Shown in pieces: positions 25,709-37,516 of a DNA stretch of 64,000 bases. Both the position numbers and the translations under genes were made by a program. The notes beneath the pieces were generated by a model. The model was not told the DNA's origin. It worked only from the letters and a program-made list of their open reading frames with translations, and did not search any database. Position 1 is the first letter of the stretch. Each line of letters opens with the position of its first letter. The DNA comes from Gibbula magus (taxonomy: Eukaryota > Mollusca > Gastropoda > Trochida > Trochidae): the NCBI GenBank assembly GCA_936450465.1, contig OW388296.1:46013250-46077249 (forward strand), given 5' to 3'.

Positions 25709-28700
25709 CATTGCAAGGAAACAATACTTGCGACTGGGAGTAGATACCGTTAGATCGCTACTAAAGCTCTCAAGTAACACATGAGGATGTAACTACGTCA
25801 TAAACTGGAGTTTGCTTTACAAGAAAATAATGCTTGTGGCTGAGACTGAAGACGCAACATTGCGTCAAAAGGTTTCAAATAAAACACCGGGTTACTTCAT
25901 CATACGCGGGAACGTGCATTGCATGGCAGGTACCAATGGGTCTTGGGGTTTATATAGGAAGAGTACTTAACAAGCTCTGAAGTACGACAATAGGGGTATT
26001 AGCGGGAGTATTCATTATAAGACAAGGTACCAATTGGACTGGAAGCATTCATAGGAACATCACTTAACAAGCTCTGAAGTACAATAGGGGTATTAACGGG
26101 AGTTTACATTGTAAGACAAGATAGCAATTGGACTGGAAGCATTCAAAGGAAGATCGCTTCAAAATCATTCAGATAAGACATCAGTATATTGACGGGTGCT
26201 GCAAGGTAGGGTACCAATGGGTCTTGTCGATACAAAGGAGGTTTGCTTCAAAAGGCTTAAAGGTGCATCCATTGTGTTTCATAAAATTTTAGTTGGCTTT
26301 AAAACGTTCCAACACACCATATGTGCTGTTTACAATACAAACACATTCACGCAGCTTGCATATTCATCCTCAATCGCTAAATATATCATAATTACTAGTT
26401 TCCAATTAAAATCGAGTAACATCATTATGCATGTGCAGAAACCGAAAGTGCACGTCCTATTTACATGCACAGTAGTTATATCAACCCAAATGTTACTATG
26501 TCTGGTTTAAATAAGATTCCAAAATTACGTTTGACTCATTTGCGCGTGCCACACGCGGTGCATTGTCCGCTTTTCGATCAGAAATCTATACTTTTACCTT
26601 CATATCGTCAATATACTTAGTCCAGTATCATCAAAATGGTAGTTTACGGTAACAGTTGGTACTTCTCGATAAACTAAGACCATTTATAATGTTTGGCATA
26701 TTTGACCCCAACAACACAATGGATGTACTTTTAAGGTACGACAATAGGGATATTAACGGGAATATACATTGCTAGGAAACATAACAATTGGACTGGAAGT
26801 GGTCAAAGGAAGATCGCTTCAAAATCATTCAGGTAAGACATAAATGTATTGACGAAAGTTTGATTCCAATACTTAAAATACTTTGATTTGTATTGATGTA
26901 ATGCTATTTCGTGAATATTAAGATTTGTTTCAAATACCTAAAATATTTTGGTTTGTATTGATGTAATGCTATTTCGTGATTATGATTTATATTACAGGTA
27001 TTACATGGGAGGACGACAACTGGAAGAAGGAATAGAAAATTCTCTCGCTAAGGGTGTGGAGCTGATACTACAACAGACGGGACCTTTTGATCCTGCTATT
27101 GCCATAAACCTGATCGTTTTCAACATCTTGAACAGTATCTGCTTCGGTTTCAGGTACCATTGTCATAGAAAATGTATATCTGTTTTTAGATGTTTATGTC
27201 ATTTTCTTTAACGCTCAAAAAAACGATATCTAAAAAGTTATAAATAAATGATGTCTTATTGCCATCGCTCCTACAATAATCGGACCAGAGCTCAATACCC
27301 CAAACTCACTTTTTAGATTTTCAATGGAACCCATTGTACAATTTCGCTTCCAGATCAGAATTTAAAACTCCTAAGGCTGGGCTTATTACAATTTAGGAAG
27401 TATAACAATATTCGTGTTGTGGTGAATTTATTACAGGTGTTCTAATAGCCTTTAACAATTCTCAAAGCGAAAATGGTTATATATAAAGAGCACTATAGCA
27501 CTTCTGTTCCTACTGAAATAATTTGATTTCAGGATAAAGTAAATATGTGTTACCAATGCTAATTAGTATCGAATCAATAAAAACGATTTTTAATACGAAT
27601 GTAAATTTGTTGGTGAAGCCATGCGTGTCTATTTCTCTTCGAGCGGCCATTTTAATGTATTCAAATTAAAATGGCCGTTCGAAGGTAGTTCAAGTTATTT
27701 GACCGCTGTAGAAGAGAGGGGTAGACTTACTGAGGGTAGAGGGAGGAGACGTCCTACTTTGGGGAGACTAAGTCGGTAAGACGATACCTTAACACTCAAA
27801 GTAGAGTTTCCAATATGGTACCATGACAATGGTCAATCATCTTACTGTCTGAAATTATGAGACCTACACACATGTACAAATCTACCTCTCACACTAAATT
27901 GTTCCACACCACTGGCGCTTTATACGTCGCACCTTGTTCTTCCAATACGGATAACCGTTTTCTATGGATACGGATCGGGTGGTTAATGAGATGCTTTGCA
28001 CTTTAACATAATAATATATTGTATAAACGTCAATGATAAACAGAAAATTTGAGAAAACAAATATGCAAAAAAACGTGCTTTCAATTACGGATTACCGTGT
28101 TCTATGCATACGTCTTATCGGGTGGTGTAATGTGATGTTAACGTGATACTATATTGTAGGCTATAAAGGTAAATGATAATAGAACATTTTGGAAAACAGA
28201 ATATGCACAAAACGTGTTATAGCGACAGAATAAAACTTCATAATTATTGTTCAATAAATTCCCACTTTGTCCACTGGATGCTGGAAGAAGTCTAATGTTC
28301 TGCTTGTTTTTATTTCAGCTGTAATGCAGATGATACGTACCATACCGAAATGATGAAGATTCTAGGAGCATCAAACGAGGAATTTGGAAATGGGTTCATT
28401 GAGGATTTCTTTCCCCCACTTCGGCTCTTTCCTTCTGCCAAGCTACGGAAATTCATGAACTATGCGAACACTTTCTTTGAGCAATTGAACATCAATATCG
28501 ACAAGCACAGGAAAACATTTTCAAACGGTACTTAAAATAGATTATTCAGTGAACAAAAAACTGTACACTATAATTTACAAAAGTGAACAACGTGACGTAT
28601 AAGCTTCTTTAAAGGGGCAGTAGAACGTTTTTTTAAATTTTATTTTTTTCTATGGATACGGATCGGGTGGTTAATGAGATGCTTTGCACTTTAACATAAT

Positions 28701-31700
28701 AATATATTGTATAAACGTCAATGATAAACAGAAAATTTGAGAAATATATATAATTTACAAAAGTGAACAACGTGACGTATAAGCTTTTTTAAAGGGGCAG
28801 TAGAACGTTTTTTTTTAATTTTATTTTTTTCAAATATCCCATTTATAATGAAAGTTTATGTCATTTATATTTTCTTTAGAGGGTAAAATATCTTCTTACA
28901 CAAATCAATTATCCATATGTCATAATCTTTTCTGAATCACTGATCACTATATTTGCCAACTGCCATTTTTCATTGACCTGATTGTTAAAATGCCTGTTTT
29001 CAGACTCTGTATTTACCTTATAGAATATGTATTTAACATGTGTATGTATTGAACTGTTTAAATGAACTGTAATGATGGAGATTCAAAAATAAATAAAATT
29101 ATTAAAAAAACAAAAATAAAACAATTATCCGTAGTGGTAATAAATGGTGGTGCGTATAGAGCAAAAATTGCATGGCCACCATTTCATTGTGAACATATTT
29201 TATTATTTCGAATGACCAAAACGATTCCATGGCTTTACGGAACCATGTATACTCTTCAAAAATGAGTGTACATGTACATGGTTTGGTGAAGCCACCGGGA
29301 TCTTTTTTGTAATTCGAAAAAATAAAATGTGTTCACATTAAGATGGCCGCCATGCAACGTTTGCTTTATACCGAACACCGTTATTACCACTACGGATAAT
29401 ATGTTTGTGTAATAGGATGTTTTACCCTCTACAGTAAATATAAATGACATAAACTATATAAGGGAAATTAGAAAAAACTAAATTTGCAAAAAAACGTGAT
29501 ACAGCCCCTTTAAATGTTTATACGGACGGCACAAACGCAATAAATTCATCTTCTAAAATATGTACAGACAGATCAGTTGTCCTGTTTAAAATGTTTAAAA
29601 CCTGGAATCGTGTCATAACCTTATTTTTGCTAACGCCTATATGAGCTAGATATTCACCTGCTCTATTTTCAGATCAACTCCGAGACTTGTGTGACGCTAT
29701 TTTGCTTGCCCAGAAAGAGGCGTTTGAAGAAGAAGACCCCGTCTTGATGTCCCAGATAACAGATGCGCATGTCACTCAAACAATTTCAGATATATTTTCA
29801 GGTGATTATTTGAATAATTTAGATATATTTAAGGGTCACGATACTAATACGTTATTTCATTTTGTTAACTTGACCATATTTCTATTCAATTTGGAAATGT
29901 TTCATTTTTATTAATTGGGCAATAATTCTATTCAATCTGGAAACGTTTTCTTCGTTTAACCTATTGTACTGGGCATATCTTATAATATATCTACTCAATT
30001 AGTTATTAAATAAATTGTTTCTGGTTTGAAATTGAGATTATTCGTATCATCTGTTTCCCACTGAGTTACACTTGAATTCATGTTTAATTGAGACAGACAT
30101 GTTCTCATTTCTTATCAAGTCTTTCTTGGGTTTTTAATTGTGTCATACTTCAAATCCATCCTTATTGAGTCATCCGTGAACTCAAACCTGAATGAGTCTT
30201 ACTTTTAATCGGTTTCTAATTGAATGTAACACCCCACGCAAGTCATTATTCGCGCCAGCTTCCCTCACTGGCTAATTTAAGCTTTGTTGCATTTTGTTAA
30301 AGCGACACTTAGTATGTTATTGTAGTAACATAGGTCAAGAGTTACCAGGGGTGTTATTTCATCGAGAGGTAATGACTATTGTAGAAAATTACCCTTTAAG
30401 TGCCAATCTGTTCAGTATAGTCACATTATTGAGATGTTTAGTCTTGATTATGATGGAAAACCGGACAATGTTCCGCGGCTGTCGCGCGTCAATTGTTCAA
30501 ACGTATTTTTGAAAACTTATATGCAGCAGACAAAGAGACAAATATTGGTTGGTACTGTTCAATTGAGCATATAACTGGTATACTTGTTAATGGGGCGCAT
30601 GAATTCAGCTTCATGTCGTGTATTAACCGCTGCTCGTGTTTCATTGAAAACAAGTTATTGTCAAATATTTGGCGTTTGGGGATACATATGCAAATCGACG
30701 TAAACCAGGACATTTGACTTGTTTGTATGTATGAAATGTAAATAGAATTTCACGAAAAACACCAAGTGTCCCTTTCTGCTTTAGCATAGCACTGTGCAAT
30801 GTGAAGTTTATGTGTGCAGAGTGCTTCCACACTGAAACAGTTCAACTACAGCATGGCTTAGATACTTTATTAATTTCATATCAGCTTATCATTAAAGGGG
30901 CAGTAGCACGTTTTTTGCAAATTTTATAGACGTATTATGCAGGTATTATACAAAAGCAATAAATAGAGAATACTAAACGACGTTCCGTTTAATAGCATAT
31001 TTATGAAACGAGTGAGTGGTTTGTATTTTACGAGCGAAAGCGAATTAAATACAAATACCATCTCACGAGTTTTACTCACTGATTTAAATGCCACTTATTT
31101 CCACAAACTCGTCGATAAATGGGACACACTCCATTGCGACCGCAATTTTGTCAATATGACGTCACGTCAATCGGCAGCACGCGATGTCATTACACTAAGT
31201 GTTGTAACACGGTAGATTTATCAAACTGCGATATCTTCAACGGGTGAGTAATAATTTGTTTTATGTAATCATTTTTAATGTCCAAGTGTACTTGTATGTA
31301 TGTATGTATGTCTTGATTTAGAGAGGTACTCTGCCTGTATAATGAGAGAAAAACAGGGAATTACTCATGAAATGAAATGATGCCGTTTTCTTCACAGACC
31401 ATTGGGTCGTTGCTTTTCACACCAAATTAAAACAAAAAAATATATAAATAAAAAAAATAAAAGTTTGAGATGACCCCCCATTTTCTAGACTAGATAGATT
31501 ATGATGGCTTGAAAATCGGGGGGTCATCTCAAACTTTTATTTTTTTATTTTTTATTTTTTTAAAAATTGGTGTGAAAAGCAATGACCCTGTTTTCTCTAC
31601 ATGTTTCAGCTGGCATTGACACTTCTCGCTACACTCTTGTGTTCTGCCTTCTGTATCTCGCTGGACATCCCAAGATCCAGGAGAAACTCCACAAGGAGAT

Positions 31701-34700
31701 TGACGAGGCTATGGGTAAGTGGCAGAATACTTGCATGTATACTTGTATGTCCTATCCAAACTCCTCACAGTGATGTTACATCTCTCCTATGAAAAGCCTT
31801 TATCAACACTGCATTCGGAGCCGTGACCTCGAACTAGCTCAATTTTACCCAGCGTTACCAATGACGCTTTCGTATTAAATTTAGAGAATATAAAAACTAT
31901 ACCTATCTTACGTACGTAAACATGTCATTTTCGAAGTTTAATTATACCCCCGACCAACGGTCCGTCCTTCCGTCCGTCCGTCCTTCCGTCCGAAGACAAT
32001 TTTTGTCCGATCGATTACAGAAAAACTATTCGTCTCATCCTTTTTAAATTTGGTACATGTCTTTTTCACCACTAGGAGAGGTGCAGTGCGAAGTTTAAAC
32101 AGAATTGGTGAATTTCTGAATTTTTGACGATTTTTTTTATTTTTTAACTTAGTCAAATTCTGAGCATTTTTTTTCCGATCGATTACAAAAAAACTATTCA
32201 TCTCATCCTTTTCAAATTTGGTACATGTCTTCTTCACCACTAGGAAAGGTGCAGTGCGAAGTTTAAACCGAATTGGTGAATTTTTTAATTTTTGGCGAAT
32301 TTTTGGATTTTTTAACTTAGTCAAATTCTGAGCATTTTTTGTCCGATCGATTACAAAAAAACTATTCATCTCATCCTTTTCAAATTTGGTATATGTCTTT
32401 TTCACCACTAGGAAAGGTGCAGTGCGAGGTTTAAACCGAATTGGTGAATTTTTGAATTTTTGGCGAATTTTTGTATTTTTTAACTCAGTCAAATTCTGAG
32501 CATTTTTGTCCGATCGATAACAGAAAAACTATTCATCTCATCCTTTTCAAATTTGGCACATGCTTCCTTCACCACTAGGAGAGGTGCATTGCAAAATGTA
32601 AGACGATTTGGTGAATTTTTTAATGTTTGGCGATTTTTTATATTCTTTTACTTTATCATAGCTAGAATGAATGAAACTACTTCTGTATTGTGAGTTGTTG
32701 ACTTCATAATTTTCTTTTTCATGTAACTTTCATCAAAAGCTACTTCTGTGTTCTCGTTGATTTTACTATTTTATATTTCCACTGGTTATATTTTGGGAAA
32801 AGTTAAATTTTCTTTCCTTTCAGCCATAAACTGCTGTATATCTCTCACTGTGCCTTCGGGGGTGTGCTTCCATGTACCTGTTATTTAAAGTCACTCGAAT
32901 GAATCATTATGGAGGATTAATTTCCAAAATAAAGTTGAAATCAGTCGTAATAGCAGTAGTGTATTATATTACCAATACCTTTTCAAGTTACTTTTATTCC
33001 TATTTTGACTTAAACTACCTTTTTCACATGAAGATCGAGACTTGTCCTACTATTTTCACAAACAGTTTAATCTTAGCAATTACATTTCAAAGCTTATCAA
33101 TCCTTAGGTGTGCAGACACCCCTCTCTTTAAGTAAAATAAAAATGTCAAACTTAAACAGTCGGGGGTATTAGTGAGCCACGCTCACTTTTTTGCTTGTTA
33201 TCGATGTTTTATATGCACATGAGAGATTAAGACGTTTGAACAAATCGCGTCTCACACAACGGTTATGTTCGCGCAATGATATTGCTTGATTACTTCCGTC
33301 TAATCATAGTGTCGTTACGATAAAACATAGTTCCGGATCATTTTGGCTTTTACTATGAATGTTAACCAGTTTTTATATAAACTTAATATCAGAATTATTT
33401 ACATTAAGTGACAAGAGAATTTTCATTACATTAATTACATGTTATACATGTAATTTCTTGAAAGTGGTAAATTTTGATGGTCAGGAATCCTGACCAAGAG
33501 AGGTCCATGGACCCAGGGATGATAGTTGATCAGCCCTTGGGACGAGGCTGTGTCCTTTCCTCTGGTGTCAAGATGCATTTCGTGCACCGTGAGCACCACC
33601 TTTCCACACCTTGAACTTTCTTTGTTATTTCCAATTTGTGTTAATATTGATACGCACATTTCTAGTATGTTGTTTTTGTAAGTTATCATCTTTTGGTATA
33701 AAATTTAAGATGAAATAAAGTAATTAAATCAATATATCAAACGGGAGATAGTCAAGAGGGTCGAATGCCAAAACGCAAATAAAAAAGTCAAAAAGGCTGA
33801 AGCCAAAGTAAAAAATGCTGATAAAAGGGCCGAAATACTTTTTTTTATGAATTACAATATTAAGAATAATGACGACAAATTGTTAACATCTTGTCTATAA
33901 ATGTCTGCCTTGTGTTTTGCTAAGTGTTTCACGTTAATCTTTGTGAGTTTTCATTATTAAGTGTCTTTTTATCTTAAAGGGGCAATAGCACGTTTTTTCG
34001 ATGAAATAAGTCGATGAAATGTATTTGAAAAATAATGTCACCAATAACAAACCACCCTTCTCTCTTCGGAAAATCAAGTTAGAAAATGAGTGTACATGGT
34101 TCCGTTAAGCCAAGGGAATCGTTTTTGTCATTCGAAATAATAAATTGTGTTCATAATAAAATGGCCGCCATGCAATTTTTGCTTTATAAGCAACACTGTT
34201 ATTACCACTACGGATAATTAGTTTGTATAATAAGATGTTTTACCCTCTAAAGTTAATATAAATGACATAAACTATCATTATAAATGAGAAATTTGAAAAA
34301 ATATAATTTGCAAAAAACGTGCTACTGCCCCTTTAATATTTGACAAGGGTCAAGGTCATTCAAGCGACACAGCTGAGTCAGTCACTCCAATCAAAACGCA
34401 AAGCAATGATTATAATACAAATTTTATTGACACGACGCACATATTATACCTTGCATACTTCTCCCTCGGGCAATAAGGTCTCATGTACCATCTTTGTACC
34501 AGTGTCATCCCTCGCCTGAAGGCTCAGGAGACACTGGTACAAAGATGGTACATGAGACCGTATTACTCTCGTGAGAAGCATACAACTTATAATAAACCTG
34601 TTTTGACGTCTCTGCTTGTCCTCTTACAGGATCTCGAGTTTATCCAAGAATGTCAGACAGAGAAAATCTGACATACACTGATGCAGTTATTCACGAAGTT

Positions 34701-37483
34701 ATGAGGATAACTACTGTGGCTCCTCTCTCTGTTCCCCACACAACGATCTGTGACACGAGGATTGGTGAGTTTACAACGCTGAAAACACTTCATTATACAC
34801 TCTCAAGCACAGGGGCATAATGAGATAGTATGCCGTAGTACAGTCCAGGTCCCAGGGCCTTCTCGCTATATATAATGATATGTAGGTGTTGTAATTATTT
34901 TTTTACATCTGAAGTTTCACTCAGCGGTTCGCATCTGCCTATTCATAGGTGCTGTCAACATTGCTGAAATGAATAAACGATTTTAGAAGGTTAGTTTTCG
35001 TGAGCGGGGAGTGTTTTGTCGCATACCTTTTAAAATAATGATCCGGCTGTGACCATGTATAGCTCATTTTGTAGGGAAATCATTTCGCTTTCGCATCGTA
35101 GGCATAGACCGTGCCATGAAAAAAGTTTTGATGCGAAATATGATTTTGAATGAGCATGAGATGGTTTCGTCGTTACACCCTTTTCCTTATTTATTGTAAT
35201 AGGGTAGGGTCTATATAGGTACATTTTTTTCAAACCATATTTCTAAGCAATAAACGCCCCTGTGTTTCCAAGTAGAAATCAACCGGGCATTACTTGTCAT
35301 CCCTTGCAATCACGGGATAACTTTGGAATGGAGCGAGACTGACATGTGTTTGCCTTTATAGTAACATATGATAACGAGCCCTCCGACGCTTGTAAAGATT
35401 GACTGGGTAACAGAAAGTATTTCGGCAGTCTGATGAAAATAGACAGTTTTCCAAAGAATAAAAGTTGTAAAATGATACATCTACTGGGATACGAACTCAT
35501 ATCGTTCGGAGGTTTCCTTTCAAAACCGTCTATTAAAAGCATGTAGACTCAAGTGTTCTGTCGCAATTCAGGTTACCAATCACAGGACCTCCAACAAAAG
35601 CTTTCGGTGCGAGAAGCTAGGGGCAGATAACTCCAAACAACTATCATTTCGTTTGTTCCGATGGCTTTAAAAACGGCGACCGTTTATGATGTGATTGATC
35701 AGCTGTTTGACTTGGTTTTGTCTGTGCTAAACTGGTACGGAACACGCGCCTATACGGGTGTCCTCAAACCAGTTCGTATCCCGATATGAACTATTTTGCA
35801 GATTACTCGAAATCGATTTGAGAATTTCTGGAAGCGTACATAAACAAATAAAACAATGATGTAGTCTTAATAATTTATAGCAAAATACGCAAGTTATTTG
35901 TTATCCATTCTTCATTTATTATTCATGATATAAACACACTTGAGAAAGTGTTAGAAACAATCAATTAAATCATTTTCTGATTTGCACGAAGTGAAGATTT
36001 GAATGAAATCAGTTTGGTGACCGAAACACCAGTCTGATTAAAATCGACCTTGTTCCGAGGAATAAAATTTACAAAATAATATATCTACCGGGATACGAAC
36101 AGGTTCTGTAGATTCCTCGCGACAAGGTCTGAGAAAATCCAGTATAGGCGTGTGTTCCGAACCAGTTTAGCGCAGCCAAAGCCCAGTCAAATAGCTGACC
36201 AATCACATCATAGTATTTAAACGGTCGCTGTTTTGAAAGCATTCGGAAAAGACAAAAGGATAGCTGTTTGGAGTTATCTGCCCCTAGCTTCTCGCACCGA
36301 AAGCATTTGTTGGGCATCTTTTGATTGGCTACCTGAATTGCGCTCGAACACGCGAGTCTATGGGCTGTAATCAAACGGTTTGGCGTGGAACCTACAACTG
36401 ATATGAGTTCGTATCCCGGTAGATGCACTATTTTGCAATTGTTTTTCCACGGAAAACCCTCGATTTTAATCAGACTGACAGAAACACATTTCGTAATGAG
36501 GGCGTGTTTGGTGAGTTGGTAATATTGAGGCATTTTATCATGTTGTCATTCATTTCAACAAATACTCAGTCGTAATGTCAAATTAAAGGGGCAGTAGCAC
36601 GTTTTTTTCCGCTCAAATAAGAAATGCATTTGAAAAATAATATCGCCAATAGTAAAACACCCTTCTCTCTTCGGAAAATCAAATTGAAAAATGAACGTAC
36701 ATGATTCGCTAAAGCCATTGGAATCGTTTTTGTAATTCGAAATAATAAAATGTGTTCACATTAAAATGACCGCCATGCACATTTTGCTTTTTACGCAACA
36801 CTGTTATTACTACTATGGATAATTGGTTTGGGAAATACGATGTTTTACCGTCGAAAGTAAGTATAAATGACATAAACTTACATAATAAAGGGGACATTTG
36901 AACAAAATAAAATTTGCATAAAACGTGCTACTGCCCCTTTAAAGGGACATTTAATGTGTGTACGCAGTCACATATGTCAAATGTTATAAGTGGTGTTAAT
37001 TAGCAGCCCACAGTACTTATCGTTTTTATGCTGGTCGATTCCATAGAAGGTGAAAGTAACGACTTCCGAACGAAAACAGGACAAGCCAAATAGCTTCTTA
37101 CGTGCTTCAATAAGTGATACGTAGTTCTTTAAACTTGAACAGAGAAACTTTTAGTTGGTAATATTTAACGGGTGATATGCTACTGTGTATGTAAAAGGGG
37201 AGTGTAATTTTGTTTGTGTATCAGATTACTCATATATCTGTTGTTCGACTTTTATTGGAAACGGGTAATTGTCTTTTGGTTTGTAGCAATTCGGAATGAA
37301 TATATATATATTGAGTGAAAGTATTGAACTGCACACGTTGAATGTTGGTAAATTTCAAGGTCAAATAAATTAGTATTGTAAACAATGACTGTTCCTTATA
37401 AATAAAATAAAATGATTAGCAAAAAAGTGTTTTAATTAGCAGCTCCGACGAAGTCGGAGCTGCTATCAGTTTTTGCGCAGTTT

Positions 37484-37516
<33 letters not shown>

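Noticed and set aside
31938..32492. 184-residue open frame on the minus strand
   Set aside because: It is three repeats of a ~168-bp tandem unit read through in one frame; the protein is just the repeat and resembles no family.
36069..36533. 154-residue open frame on the minus strand
   Set aside because: It runs across a MITE including its terminal repeats; the inverted copy at 35426-35820 does not keep the frame.
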